64,000 bases of DNA from Cannabis sativa (taxonomy: Eukaryota > Streptophyta > Magnoliopsida > Rosales > Cannabaceae). Positions within the stretch are counted from its first letter, which is position 1. Each line of letters begins with the position of its first letter. The position numbers and the translations under genes were made by a program. Under the pieces are notes generated by a model that saw nothing but the letters and a program-made list of their open reading frames with translations, made no database searches and was not told the DNA's origin. The stretch is taken from the NCBI RefSeq assembly GCF_029168945.1, contig NC_083602.1:27887323-27951322 (forward strand). Direction: 5' to 3'. Shown piece after piece: positions 11,381-23,009 of the stretch.

Positions 11381-11612
11381 CTAAATTAAACTGTAAAACA
11401 AAGATAAAAAATATTTATCATTACATTAAAAATATATTTAAAATAAAAACTAAATAAGTATAAATGCTAAAATTGAACTCTATATAATAAACAACACAAT
11501 CAGCAATACAATTTTAAAATAAACAAAAATATTGGCTGAATATTTAAAGTAGCATAATTGAGAACGGATGCATTTGAAAAAGTGTCCTCAAACATGGTAG
11601 GTGATTACTTGC

Positions 11613-13065
11613 CTCAAATGTTTCATTGCTGTCACCATCAATAAATAAGAGAAGTGGTCTTCTTGTAAAAGGAACCAAGTCACTGGGGAAAATGCAGTTT
11701 ATTCCTATAAAATGATTCATTTAGAATAACCAAAAACTTGAGAAAATCCTCAAGCCAGTAAGAAAATTATGTCTGCATCTCATTATAAATTCAATACTAA
11801 AGATGCCATATAAATCACATCGTTAATGCCACTGAGTATATCCATTAAGTTCTTCTTAATGTATTTCATTTGTATAGGAGGTTTTTAATAATAATAATCA
11901 AGAGAAAAAAAGCAAAGAGCAAAGAATACAAAAACAATAATACAAATACAAAAGTAACAATCACGAACTAAAATGATTTTTAGAGAAAAAAAAGAAAAGA
12001 AAGAAATAAACCTGAAGCTGGCAAGTAATTTAACAAAATTCCATCAGAAGGAGCTCCTCACATATTGTGGCAACAACTTGCCATAAAAAAGTGGACATAT
12101 AAATTTAAATAAGCTTAAGAACACACCAATTCTTGAAAAATTTCATGCCCACTAATATCTTTTAAGCACCTTACATCACTCTGTAACAACATAACTAAAA
12201 GGAGGTAGGAGTAAAAAGTTCTCACTAAAGATTTCATGATTTTTCGTATGCAAACTTAAAGAGGTTAAATTAACTAGTAACCAAATAACTACAAGTATAA
12301 AGCTACAATATAAGTTAGAAAATTATTATTTGCAATAGTGATGTCCTTAAAATGATGGATTACTGACCAATGTCTATGATTTCTTTATCCAAAACTACCA
12401 TAACTTTTAGGCTAATAGCAAGATAGCAGGAGGAATATGGTATCAAGAGTCTCAATAGTCAATCAAATTTAAGAATTCTTGCAACGTTACGTGTTATAAT
12501 AGTAGAGAGCATAGATGAATTTTCACAATTGTATAAAGCCTTTTTGAAAAATATTTGTCATACTTACAGCTAAAAAATGTGTGATGGAAGGACGATTTAA
12601 ATCCGCTGAGGCAATATAGGATAGAGAATATATTTAGTCGCAGCAGAAGGTCCGTTGTGACAATTCTACGTTAGATTTGATTGGTAAAATAAGACACAGG
12701 GCTCCCACTCCAGACACTGAAGCATTCTGAAAGTGTCAAGAGTTACTTCTAAAAATTTTACCTGTGTATCACCAAAGATAACAACAACAAGAATGAAGGC
12801 TTCACATTCAGTTAGCCATAAAATGTGGTTTGGTTATGTTGACAGACATTATCAAAGGATATCAATTAACAAAACCAAACATATGGAACAAAGCATTTGT
12901 AATTGAATTGAAAAAAAGAAAGAGAAGGAGAACCTTGATCGATGCCTAACCTCATTGTGATGATAAATGGCAAGAACAGCGTCTCGAAGCCTCAAATTCC
13001 TTGAACAGTTGTGTGGAGACAACGAATCGGAAAAAGTGTCCAACAAAACACTATAACTACGAGGC
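11613..13065 (-). pseudogene. Captured, decayed exons resembling a plant SCAI (DUF3550/UPF0682) gene
   Basis: Four minus-strand segments read in order like the middle of plant SCAI-family proteins. 13065-12951 contains SDSLSPHNCS and AVLAIYHHNE and ends at a GT donor. 12761 down to about 12570 contains VTLDTFRMLQCLEWEP and, after stops and a frame change, RPSITHF. 12076-12012 contains VATICEEL, then shifted PSDGILLNYLPAS, ending at a GT donor. 11704-11613 contains CIFPSDLVPFTRRPLLLFID. Introns are kept, so genomic DNA rather than mRNA was captured. SCAI is a conserved eukaryotic protein described as a transcriptional co-regulator. Stops and frame changes mean no functional product. The family call rests on remembered conserved motifs, not a search. 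Confidence 0.6.
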
Positions 13066-14014
13066 CTGATATTCATAGAATTGGTATCATATTTAAAAAA
13101 TGTAAGAGTAAGATAGACCAAAAACATAATCTATATTTACAGTTTAATATAAATAATGACAGATCCAAAAAACACTTAAAACATAGAGAAATTAAACACA
13201 AAAATAAGAGCAAAATCAAACCATATTGCAACTCAAAAGACTCAATCAACATATATATAAACTCATAAAAAAACCTTAATCGTAAGATGAGTTTAGGATT
13301 TCGGCAGAGCAACGATGGACGGTTAGAGGCGGAGCAACGACGAAAGACCAGAGGCGGAGCAAAAGGATTTGTGCACCAGATCTAAGAGAGAGAAACAGTG
13401 AGGGATTGACAAAAAAAACTAGTTGAGAAGTTTAATTTCATTTTTTTTCAAAAAACATTAGGTTTTTAGAAGAACCATAAAAAGTTGAAATCTAATCATG
13501 AGAACAACCAAATAGATGATAAAAATAAGTTATCAAGAGAAAGTAAAAAAAAAATGAGCTAAAAGGGTTATACGTACCTGAGACAAAGAAGAGATGTTGG
13601 CTTGAGGCATTTATCGAGCTTGAGCGCCAACAAAGAATGATGAATTGTCAATGATCTCTGAGACCGAAGGGGATAGTGAGAGGAGGTAAATGCAGATGAA
13701 AATTTTGAAGAATCAAAGTGGTGGTGCCGAACGACTGCCGAGAAAGAAGAAATAAAGAGAAATGGAGAGGGGAGGGTCATGGAGATTGTAAAGAAATGGA
13801 GAGAGGGTATTCATGGATGAGAAGAGAATGACGGGGGACATGAGTGGATGAGGCGATGTAGTTTCGAAGAAGGGAACGACGGGGGAGATGAGAGGGTTTC
13901 TCCAAAGCTTTTTCGCGATTAAAGGTTAGGGACGAGTGTGTGAACAATGGCATCTGATTTGGCAGTTTAGGGATTTCACACAATTTCGCATCATTTACTC
14001 ACTCTCATCATCAT
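13066..14014 (-). other. Right interior of the CACTA element, unassigned
   Basis: Contains short minus-strand open frames (13568-13780 and 13777-13983) of Ser/His/Leu-rich composition and a patch with repeated GGCGGAGCAA-like units (13310-13370). These may derive from the 5' part of the captured gene, but I see no recognisable domain and no clear splice structure. Confidence 0.3.
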
Positions 14015-14436
14015 ATGTTGCGTCGGTTTTAAAACCTCATAAACAAAATATTTAGTTGTTTATAATACACGCAAAAAGAAAGAAATTTTTTATAATTTTT
14101 TGAGCTTTATTCGTCGGGTTCTTTTTTACCGTCATTTGATAAATGACGCAATTTGTATACTTTCAGCGTCGTTTAGGAACAGACGTGACTAAATTTTAGG
14201 CACTATTTACGACGGTCAAGACAATGAACAGTAGTGTTGACCGACGTTAATTGTATAATTTGTAGTAGTGTGACTTGTTATTTTCTGAACTTGTGTATGA
14301 ATTTTGAACCAAAACCTTACTTCTGTTTTATTGATGTGTTGTAGTGTCTATAATCCCCTTCTCATTCCACTCCTAGTTAATATCTTAGCAATTGAACTTG
14401 AAGTTATAAACTCCTTGTCAGAGTAATACTTCACAT

Positions 14437-17400
14437 ATGCTCATGATGGACTTTAAATTCCAGAAAGCAGGTAAGCTGGGAATTGTTCACTCTGAAGAGC
14501 AAATAGTTCATAACTCCATAAATCCTACTACTTCAAGCTTAGTTGAGAAGATAAGAGAAAGTGATTCCACTTCCTCAAGTTATACTTCACAACAAAATGA
14601 ACTAGCAAGAACAACAATTAACAAACGAATAAGCAGTAATGCTTTAGTCTTCGAATCATGTGTGTTAGAGAATGATAAATCCATCTGGATTCTTGATTCT
14701 GGGTCTACAAACCATGTAAGTTGTTCATTGAAATTTCTTGAGAATTGGAATTATTTGAAATTCAGAGAGTTGAAACTTAAAGTTGGTAATGGCGAAATGG
14801 TTTCGGTTAGAGCTAGAGGAAAAGCCAAACTCAAGTTTCAAAACAGAATTTTAGAATTAGACAATGTCTTATACATTCCAAATTTCAGTAGAAACTTGGT
14901 TTCTGTTTCATGCTTACAATTGCAACAATACAAATTAGATTTTTTGGATTCTGGTTCTACCATTTCTCGAAATGACATTCAGATTTGTGTTGCATCCATG
15001 GAACAGGGGCTTTATGTTCTTAGACCAGAAACACCATTTGCCCTACATAACGAACTTTTTAAAGTAGCTAAACCTAGAAACCACAAAAAGCAAAAGATCG
15101 ATGATGATAATGAAACATATCTATGGCATTTACGTTTAGGTCATATAGGCTTTGATAGACTCAATAGGCTAACCAAAGACGGTCCATTGAAAAATGTCGT
15201 CTTAGGTGAATTGCCAGTATGCGAGTCCTGCCTGGAAGGAAAAATGACTAAACGTTCTTTCTCTGCAAAGGGAGAGCGTGCCAAAATCCCTCTAGGGTTA
15301 GTGCATTCCGATGTCTGCGGACCTTTGAATGTCAAAGCCCGAGGTGGTTATGAGTACTTTGTCACTTTCATTGACGATTACTCTAGATATGGACATATTT
15401 ACCTTATGCATAAGAAATCTGAAACATTTGCAAAGTTTCAAGAATTTCATGCTTTGGCCCAAAACCAATTAGGTAAATCATTAAAGATCTTGCGAACTGA
15501 TAGGGGTGGAGAATATATGGATATGCAGTTCAAAGATCATTTAATTGAACTTGGAATTGAATCCCAATTAACCGCCCCTAGCACTCCACAGCAAAATGGA
15601 GTTGCAGAAAGACGGAATCGCACGCTTTTGGAAATGGTTAGGTCTATGCTTAGTTTTTCAACTCTACCTACGTCCTTCTGGGGATATGCAATTCAGATGG
15701 CAACCGACATTTTAAATGTTGTTCCATCTAAATCAATCCCTAAGACACCTTTAGAACTTTGGAATGGTCGTACACCTAGTTTACGCCATTACAGAATCTG
15801 GGGGTGCCCTGCTCATGTCTTAAGAAAGAAAGACGGCAAACTTGAGTCACGAACTGAAGTTTGCATGTTTGTCGGTAATTCTAAAGAGACTAGGGGTGGA
15901 CTATTTTATAGTCGCAAGGATGATAAAGTGTTTGTTTCTACAAATGCCACTTTCCTTGAAGATGACTATATTAAGAATTTCAAATCACAAAGTAAAGTAG
16001 TGTTGGAGGAAATGCTTTCAGATATAAGTCCTTCCAATGTTCCGTTCTCTTCCACACGTGAAGAGGACAATCCCACTCCCTCAGTTGAACAAACTGAGAA
16101 ATCTACTACTAAAGTTTCTGTTCAGAAGACAACCGTACCTCGTCGTAGTGGGAGGGTTTCAACAAAACCTGCTCGTTATGGCTTGGATGGTGAAATCAAT
16201 ATGGTCGTAGGTGACGGTATTGATGACGATCCATTAACCTATAAACAGGCAATGGCTAGTCCGCAACGGAAACGATGGTCAGCCGGCATGGATTCAGAAA
16301 TAGATTCCATGAAAAAGAACAAAGTCTGGGAATATGTAGACGCACCTGACGACTATCATCCGATAGGATGCAAGTGGGTTTACAAGAAGAGAAGAGGAGC
16401 TGGAGGGGAAGTCGAAACTTTTAAAGCTAGACTTGTAGCCAAGGGTTATACCCAAAGAGAAGGCGTGGACTATGAGGAAGCTTTTAGTCCTGTTGCCATG
16501 CTCAAATCCATTCGAATTCTTCTCTCCATAGCTGCTGAATTCGATTATGAAATCTGGCAAATGGATGTCAAGACTGCCTTCCTTAATGGGGTACTTAAAG
16601 AAACCATCTATATGGAGCAACCAGAAGGTTATGTTCTTCCTGGGCAGGAAAAGAAAGTTTGCAAGTTAAACAGGTCTATCTATGGACTCAAGCAAGCTTC
16701 TCGCTCATGGAACAAAAGGTTTGATGAAATCATCAAGACCTACGGCTTTCTTCAGAATGAAGATGAACCTTGTGTTTACCAACTCAAGGAAGACCAAGTA
16801 GTAGTATTCCTGGTCCTTTATGTTGATGACATTTTGATCATTGGAAACAATGTCAAGAAAATGACTCACATCAAGGAATGGCTCAACACTCAATTCGATA
16901 TGAAAGATTTGGGTGAAGCAGCCTATGTTCTTGGTATTCAGATTATCAGAAACCGGAAGAACAGATCTCTTGCTCTCTCTCAAACAACCTACATAGACAA
17001 AGTCTTAGAGAGATTCTCCATGAGCAACACCAATGGGGCAAGCATGCCTTCTAGATATGGTATTCGTCTATCTAAGGAACAGTCACCGACTGAGATAGAG
17101 GACATGGCAAAAATTCCCTATGCCTCTGCAGTTGGAAGTCTAATGTATGTAATGTTATGCACTAGACCTGACATCTGTTATGCTGTTGGAATCGTGAGCA
17201 TGTATCAATCTAATCCAGGACAAGAACATTGGAATGCAGTTAAGTATATTCTGAAATACTTAAAGAGTACAAGGAATCTTGTGCTAGTCTACAAGGGTGG
17301 TGCTTTAAATCCCATAGGCTACACTGATTCAGATTTCCAGGCAAGTCTTGAAGACAGGAAATCTACATCTTGGATGGTGTTTACTCTTGGGGGTGGAGCA

Positions 17401-17787
17401 ATGGTTTGGAGAAGTGCTAAACAAACCGCGATATCGGACTCAACTATGGAAGCTGAATACATAGCAGCAGCCGAAGCTGCTAAAGAACTTGTCTGGCTAA
17501 GAAAGTTCTTCACCAGCATAGGTGTTGTTCCTGGAATGGAAAAGCCTCTGGTACTACTCTGTGATAACAATAGAGCAATAGCAAACAGTAAAGAACCTCG
17601 AAGCCACAAGAGAAGCAAACACATTGAAAGGAAGTATCACATTATCAGAGAATACGTGGCAAGAGGGGATGTACTAGTTGAGAAAGTTGACACAGAGGAC
17701 AACCTAGCTGATCCATTTACCAAAGTCCTGGCCGTAACAGCCTTTGAAAAGCACCGTCAGAATTTAGGATTAATTGATATGTACTAA
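14437..17787 (+). CDS. pol: Copia pol polyprotein (protease, integrase, reverse transcriptase, RNase H), gag absent
   Basis: 1,116 residues, uninterrupted, from ATG at 14437. Domains follow the copia order. The aspartic protease has DSG at 87-89. The integrase zinc finger uses H231, H236, C262 and C265, and the integrase core D292, D355 and E391 with the standard 35-residue D-E spacing. The reverse transcriptase has YVDD at 795-798, and RNase H has D964, E1005 and D1043 (TDSDF, MEAEY, LCDNN). All catalytic residues are present. The protein would make and integrate element cDNA. The first 80 residues show no gag or CCHC zinc knuckle, so the N-terminal third of a usual copia polyprotein is missing. 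The stop is 29 bp before the 3' LTR. Confidence 0.93.
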   Translation: MLMMDFKFQKAGKLGIVHSEEQIVHNSINPTTSSLVEKIRESDSTSSSYTSQQNELARTTINKRISSNALVFESCVLENDKSIWILDSGSTNHVSCSLKFLENWNYLKFRELKLKVGNGEMVSVRARGKAKLKFQNRILELDNVLYIPNFSRNLVSVSCLQLQQYKLDFLDSGSTISRNDIQICVASMEQGLYVLRPETPFALHNELFKVAKPRNHKKQKIDDDNETYLWHLRLGHIGFDRLNRLTKDGPLKNVVLGELPVCESCLEGKMTKRSFSAKGERAKIPLGLVHSDVCGPLNVKARGGYEYFVTFIDDYSRYGHIYLMHKKSETFAKFQEFHALAQNQLGKSLKILRTDRGGEYMDMQFKDHLIELGIESQLTAPSTPQQNGVAERRNRTLLEMVRSMLSFSTLPTSFWGYAIQMATDILNVVPSKSIPKTPLELWNGRTPSLRHYRIWGCPAHVLRKKDGKLESRTEVCMFVGNSKETRGGLFYSRKDDKVFVSTNATFLEDDYIKNFKSQSKVVLEEMLSDISPSNVPFSSTREEDNPTPSVEQTEKSTTKVSVQKTTVPRRSGRVSTKPARYGLDGEINMVVGDGIDDDPLTYKQAMASPQRKRWSAGMDSEIDSMKKNKVWEYVDAPDDYHPIGCKWVYKKRRGAGGEVETFKARLVAKGYTQREGVDYEEAFSPVAMLKSIRILLSIAAEFDYEIWQMDVKTAFLNGVLKETIYMEQPEGYVLPGQEKKVCKLNRSIYGLKQASRSWNKRFDEIIKTYGFLQNEDEPCVYQLKEDQVVVFLVLYVDDILIIGNNVKKMTHIKEWLNTQFDMKDLGEAAYVLGIQIIRNRKNRSLALSQTTYIDKVLERFSMSNTNGASMPSRYGIRLSKEQSPTEIEDMAKIPYASAVGSLMYVMLCTRPDICYAVGIVSMYQSNPGQEHWNAVKYILKYLKSTRNLVLVYKGGALNPIGYTDSDFQASLEDRKSTSWMVFTLGGGAMVWRSAKQTAISDSTMEAEYIAAAEAAKELVWLRKFFTSIGVVPGMEKPLVLLCDNNRAIANSKEPRSHKRSKHIERKYHIIREYVARGDVLVEKVDTEDNLADPFTKVLAVTAFEKHRQNLGLIDMY

Positions 17788-17796
17788 TTAGTTTTA

Positions 17797-17816
17797 TATT
17801 AGTGCAAGTGGGAGTT
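17797..17816 (+). other. Polypurine-rich tract before the copia 3' LTR
   Basis: GTGCAAGTGGGAGTT-type sequence immediately upstream of the TGTT that opens the 3' LTR; it would prime plus-strand DNA synthesis. The purine run is short and contains pyrimidines. Confidence 0.6.
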
Positions 17817-19709
17817 TGTTAGGTTTTATGCTCTAAATAAAACTCTATTTCAATGTAATCTATTTTATTCAACATCAATAAAGAAACAGAAGTATTTTTC
17901 ATTCATTTGTGTATGTTTTGGTTCACTTTATCAATTGCTTGTCTATTTGATTTATAAATTCATCTTAAACCCTTTTCACATACTTGATCGTGTTTATTGT
18001 GCTGTCATCACATTGGAAAGTAAACATGACTATGTGAATAAAGTTTCCTAGATTTATCAGACACAGGGTTTTACTGATATGATAATCTACAACAAGAGTT
18101 TACTTGTATTTGGAGAAATACTATGTTCTTTCCAGAACATTGGTTAAAGTAAAGCTCAGGTTGGATGCATGGAGTATGCATCGGAAGGGACCGATATTGA
18201 ACTTTGACTTAGATTAAATTGAACTTACCGTAAAATCTATTCAAGTAAATATCGCCAAGTTGATCCTAGATCAAATGATCTTAATCCTGTTATGATTAGG
18301 CTCAATCTTGAAAGGCTATTCGTGTTCTTTGATTTGTTAGTTAAGCCTACTTTTAGGTCAGGGTGATACGTACATTTTGGGAACACGGTAGTGCAATTGA
18401 GTGGGAGCGCTAGCATAAACATGGAATCTATAGCTTCTATCTGGCGAATAGTAAGCAAAGGATGATCTCCTTCGAGCTTGACCAAACGAAAATAAATGGT
18501 GGAGATCTCATTTCACATAAGCTGAAAATCATTTATACGGGGTCAAGTGTTTTAAGGATAAAATACATAGTAGGGTGTTACGGTAATCTAATCCCTTTAC
18601 AGTGTAGGTCATTCATATAGAGGATCACTGATCAAATTAGGATTATAACAATGGATAACTAATGATGTGTCTATATGGTGGAACATATAGAGCATTCTAT
18701 ATACTGAGAGTGCAATTCTAAGTTCTATGCGTGGATTCAACGAAGAATTAATAAGTTAGTGAATTTTAGTGCTAAATTCTTGATCTACTCATTGGAAGCT
18801 CAGTTATATAGACCCATGGTCCCCCCACTAGTTGAGATAATATTGTTTGTAAGACTCATGTAATTAGTTGTGATTAATCAATTATAATTCACAAGTTAGA
18901 CTATGTCTATTTGTGAAATTTTCACTAAGTAAGGGCGAAATTGTAAAGAAAGAGTTAATAGGGGTATATTTGTTAATTATGATACTTTGTATGGTTCAAT
19001 TAATAAATATGATAAATGACAATATTATTTAATAATTATTTATAATTATTAAATAGTTAGAATTGGTATTTAAATGATTGAATTAGGAAATTGGCATTTT
19101 TGAGAAAATCACATACAAAAGGTGTTAAAATTGCAAAATTGCAAAAAGCAAGGCCCAATCCACTAAGCCATTGCCGGCCATCTTTGTAGGCTTTTTAAGG
19201 ATATATTTTCATTATTTTAATGCCAAATAATTCAAATCTAACCCTAGTGGAATGCTATAAATAGATAGTGAAGGCTTCAGGAAAATTACACTTTCTGAAT
19301 CAAAGAAAAATCTGAGCCTCCTCTCTCTCTTCTCTAGCCGCCACTCTCTCTCTCTCTTCTTCGTTAGAATTTCGAAATTACCTTAGTGATTAGAGTAGTG
19401 CCCACACACATCAAGCAATACCTCAGTCATAGTGAGGAAGATCGTGAAGAAAGATCATCAGCAAAGGAGATTCAGCATCAAGGATTCAGAGAAAGAGATC
19501 CAGGTTCAGATCTTGATAATACTCTGCTACAGAAAGGATACAAGGGTTAGAGATCTGAACGGAAGGAGTCATTTAATTCCGCTGCACCCAATGTAAGGTT
19601 TCTTAAACTTTATATGTGTTTAATTTATCGTTTTAGAAAGTTCTTATTTAGGATGTTAATAAACATACTTGTGAGTAGATCTAAGATCCTGGTAAAATAA
19701 TTTCCAACA
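17817..19709 (+). repeat. Copia 3' LTR
   Basis: 1,893 bp, near-identical to 5941-7836, ending CCAACA and followed by CGTTA. Differences are mostly substitutions plus a few 1-2 bp gaps, for example in the CT-rich run and before the TATA region. Confidence 0.92.
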
Positions 19710-19714
19710 CGTTA

Positions 19715-19823
19715 CCCGTTAACTAAGGGGATGAACCTCTATAAAATCCTATGTCTATTTACTTTTTATTCTAATTGTGTAACACGTGGCAAGCATCAAC
19801 AGTAAATTCGACTCTGCTGTTGG
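19715..19823. mobile_element. Right part of the LTR-like sequence split by the copia element
   Basis: Once the copia element and one CGTTA are removed, this joins directly to 5940. It contains CTATAAAATCCTATGTC and GTGTAACACGTGGCAAG, a style typical of LTR ends. The LINE-like coding text begins right after it. Confidence 0.35.
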
Positions 19824-21410
19824 TTGGCCAAATTTGAGATCAACATGCTCATTATTCAAGACCTGCTTTGTGGGTATAAGAGGAATGGAATTTCTCCTAG
19901 ATTTTTCTTGAAGATTAATTTGAGGAAGCCTTATTATACTATAGACCGTGATTTTTTAGAAGAACTTTTGAAGAGTTACCTTTTCCCCACTAGATGTATC
20001 AATTGAATCATGACAAGCTTAAGGGGTTCTACCTACTCCTTAGTTCTTAATGGCCTTGTGAAAGGGAGATTTGAGGGAAAAAAGGGGTTAAGGCAAGGAG
20101 ATCACATCTCTCTTTTACTTTTTATGCTAGTAATGGAATATCTTAATCGGTTATCACTCTTTGCTACTCGTGGTTCGAATTTTTGGTATCATCCTATGTG
20201 AAAATCCTTAAAGATAGTCATTCTTTGCTTTGTTCATGATTTTATCCTGTTTTGTAAAGGGACGGTTAAGTAAATTTAGGTAATCTAAGAAGCTTTTACT
20301 ATTTTTAATAGCTGTTCGGGCATCCATGCGAACCCAAACAAGTATCATATTTACTTTGGAAGGCTTGATGAAGCAAGTAAACTAGCTATCCGGGATTTGG
20401 TTCCTTATGATAAGGGTTAATTCCCTCTCAAGTATCTTGGTTTGACAATGAGGCCAATAAAATGGAAAGTAGTGGATTATAATCATATTCTTAAGAAGAT
20501 TCAATTGAAACTTCACCACTGGGCAACACAAGCATCTCTCGTTTGAAGGTAGAGTGTAATTGGTTCAATCGGTATTATTGGGCATTTGTTATTATTAAAT
20601 GAGTATCTTTATGCATCCGAAGAAAGCAGTCAAGGATGTTGATAAACTCTGTAGAGACTTTTTGTAGGGTGTGAAAGGTAATTCTAGTAAGATGCATTAA
20701 GCTTCTTGGGATCTTGTCTGCAAACTTAAAAATAATAGAGGTTTGGGTTTCCCGAATGGAACCAAGTGGAACAAAGGTTCAATTTCTAAATACATTTGGG
20801 CTATTTCATCAAAACAAGATGTTCTGCAGGTTAAATGGATCAATGCTATCTATTTAAAAAACTAAAATTTTTGGGTAGTTGATAAGAAAGGTGATGTGAG
20901 TTGGTACTGGCACAAACTTCTTAATCTTAGGAGTGTTTTCACTCAACACAATTCTGGATGCTGGAAAAGGGGAAAGATTTTGGGTCAGCAAACTTTACAA
21001 ATTTTTTCCTACTCCTTATGCTAAAGTTGATAATTATAAAATGATTTGGTGTAGATTATCCATACCAAAATATAGATTTATTCTTTTGTAAGCCTCTCAT
21101 AATATTTTATTAACAAGAGATCACCTATTGGCAAGAGAAATTGCCATGAATCCTATCAGCTCCCTAGTTTGTGAGGTTGGTGTTGACTGTCATAATCATC
21201 TTTTCTTTGATTGTTTTTTTTCAAGCATCTCATGCAAACTATTCATTCTTGGCTTGGTAATGTCATTTGGCCAGAGTCTTATACGAATTGGCTTTTGTGG
21301 TTGAATGCTAACCGAGATCGCAATGTGCTTCATAAGGTTGTTGCAGCTTTTTGTGCAACAGTAGTTTATTTTATTTGGTAGAATCAAAATGCTTGTATTT
21401 TTGAGCAAAA
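19824..21410 (+). pseudogene. Dead L1-type LINE reverse transcriptase fragment
   Basis: Translated text resembles the reverse transcriptase of plant L1 LINEs: MLIIQDLLCGYKRNGISPRF, LRKPYYTIDRDFLEELL, SYSLVLNGLV, KKGLRQGDHISLLLFMLVME, KYHIYFG and LKYLGLTM. Near 21030-21215 a zf-RVT-like stretch reads WCRLSIPKYRFILL and NHLFFDC. The catalytic ADD region near 20235 reads FVHDFILFC, so key acidic residues are lost. Many stops and frame changes occur, and no endonuclease, ORF1 or poly(A) end is seen. It is an old 5'-truncated copy. Confidence 0.75.
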
Positions 21411-21430
21411 GGTTTTTTTTGGTTTCATAT

Positions 21431-22365
21431 ATAAATAATTTGATTAGAGTTACGCTTATAGCAAGATTAATACATGTTAATATGAAAAATTTCTAAGAGA
21501 GACCAATAAATTTTTAATTTTGTTTGTAACATGTAAGTAAGCCTATCTTTTATTGTTCTATGAATTCTAGTGTGTGTAGTATTTACTTTCTTTTGATAAG
21601 TAAATTTATCCTTTAATAAAAAAAATAATAATAATAATATAAGCACTTGAATACTATAAAAAATCATATTAATTTGACTACTTTTGCCATAAGTATCTTA
21701 GATATAATTTTAGATGATTAAGTTGTAAAAAATGATTATTTTGAATCTAATATTAGTTTATTGGCCCGCACACTTATATTATAATATATAATATAATATT
21801 AAGAAGATAAGAATTAAGAATCTATTGACATGTTGAAATAAAGGTAGTGGGAAGTACTAGTGTTATTGTACCCACACCTATGTAAAATATCACATGAATA
21901 ATGTTCCTGATTAGGATGGCTAAAGTGACAATTGTCCTAGCTTTGTACCTTCCCTCGTCCGGTAATTTGCCACTCATCAAAACCAAATTCCCTAACTTTA
22001 AAATAACTAACTTTTTAAGGGCTCAGATCTTTAAAAAGTTAGGTTCTAAAGAATCATATCTCTTATTTTATATTAGCTCTTGTTCATTTCTACAAGGCAG
22101 ATGACAATGCTTTTAGTTCTTTTGCCATTCTTTTCTCTTCAACTTATAAATATCAATTATAAAGTTACATATTATTAATAATAATAATTAATAATCCCAG
22201 AAGGAGAAAAAAAATAATAGATTGCAAAAAGTATTTATTGTGGAAATACAACTTGCATTGATAATGAGTAATAAGTGCCCCACCAATACTCACTTTTTTG
22301 CTTAACACTCTTTCCTAATTGTATCACATTTCTATCTTTCATATGCGATTCATATATATAATATA
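21431..22365. other. AT-rich stretch without a recognisable gene
   Basis: Short open frames only. A TAATAATAATAA-type microsatellite (about 21620-21640) and TATA-rich runs (21775-21800) are present. Nothing coding can be supported. Confidence 0.5.
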
Positions 22366-22808
22366 GAAATTTTTACACCAAAAATCTAAAATGATAAATT
22401 TATTACACAAATACCTATACACGGCTAAACCAACTTTTTTACTCATCTTTTATATTTTATTACTATTTTACCACATGCACACACAATTCAACCTTTTTTA
22501 ACACGTGATTGATTGATGTATTACATCAATCACTCTATACATCATTTCTCTCTTTTTTCTCTTCTTTTTCCTTTTATTTTCCATTTATTTTCAGTTTTTT
22601 TTTTTTTAAAATAATAACCTTCATAGTTGAACATTTTTTCTCTCCACAATTAAAACTCCATTTTCACTTTTTTTTTTTTTCTTCAAATTTTTTTCAACTC
22701 CCATTAACCGTTTTCCCTCTTTTTATTTTTCTCTTAATCTATATATAAATATGGTTGTAACTTATTCTTCATCAACTCCTTCCCCTGTTCAAAAAAAAAA
22801 AATCTAAA

Positions 22809-23009
22809 ATGGAGTTGAAATCTTTAGCTAATAGAAACAAAGGTAAACGACCTGTTGTTGAGGATGATGACTATGATTTTGCTCCATTGTCGAAACGTGG
22901 GCGAGCTCTTCCAAAAAAGAAATCAAAGGTGGCAGCCCATGAAAAAATTCCTCAAGATGATGCTCAAAAAAATGATCAAGATGGAGTTGGTCTTCAGTAT
23001 AAGGTTTGA
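22809..23009 (+). CDS. Lys-rich exon-like ORF carried by the Mutator-like element
   Basis: 66 codons starting MELKSLANRNKGKRPVVEDD, with basic clusters resembling nuclear localisation signals (KRGRALPKKKSK). It ends AAGGTTTGA, where AAG|GT could be a splice donor, so it may be the first exon of a longer gene. Downstream is T-rich intron-like sequence. Similar short basic first exons occur in transposon-borne DUF1985/Ulp1 genes, which is only a suggestion. I do not recognise a domain. Any downstream exons would now be cut off by gypsy A. Confidence 0.35.
   Translation: MELKSLANRNKGKRPVVEDDDYDFAPLSKRGRALPKKKSKVAAHEKIPQDDAQKNDQDGVGLQYKV

Larger units (their letters stand above)
10716..14270. 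mobile_element. Non-autonomous CACTA transposon, 3.56 kb, nested in the copia leader
   Basis: The left end is CACTACTACAAAAAG and the right end is the inverted TTTGTAGTAGTG. A 3-bp target duplication TGA sits outside both (10713-10715 and 14271-14273), the CACTA signature. Subterminal regions carry many direct and inverted copies of a GCGTCGGTT motif (10740-10990 and 14015-14250), the usual kind of transposase-binding array. No TNP2-type transposase or TNPA-like gene is visible. The interior instead carries exon-like pieces on the minus strand (11297-13065), so this looks like a gene-capturing element moved by a transposase from elsewhere. Confidence 0.9.
5941..19709 (+). mobile_element. Complete Ty1/copia LTR retrotransposon, 13.8 kb
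   Basis: Two direct LTRs (5941-7836 and 17817-19709) begin TGTTAGG and end CCAACA. A perfect 5-bp target duplication CGTTA flanks the element (5936-5940 and 19710-19714). Inside are a degenerate initiator-Met primer-binding site, a very long leader interrupted by a CACTA element (10716-14270), one uninterrupted pol ORF (14437-17787) and a purine-rich tract before the 3' LTR. By eye the LTRs differ at roughly 25-30 sites in about 1.9 kb, so the insertion is fairly recent. No gag is recognisable, so the element may depend on other copies. Confidence 0.92.
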
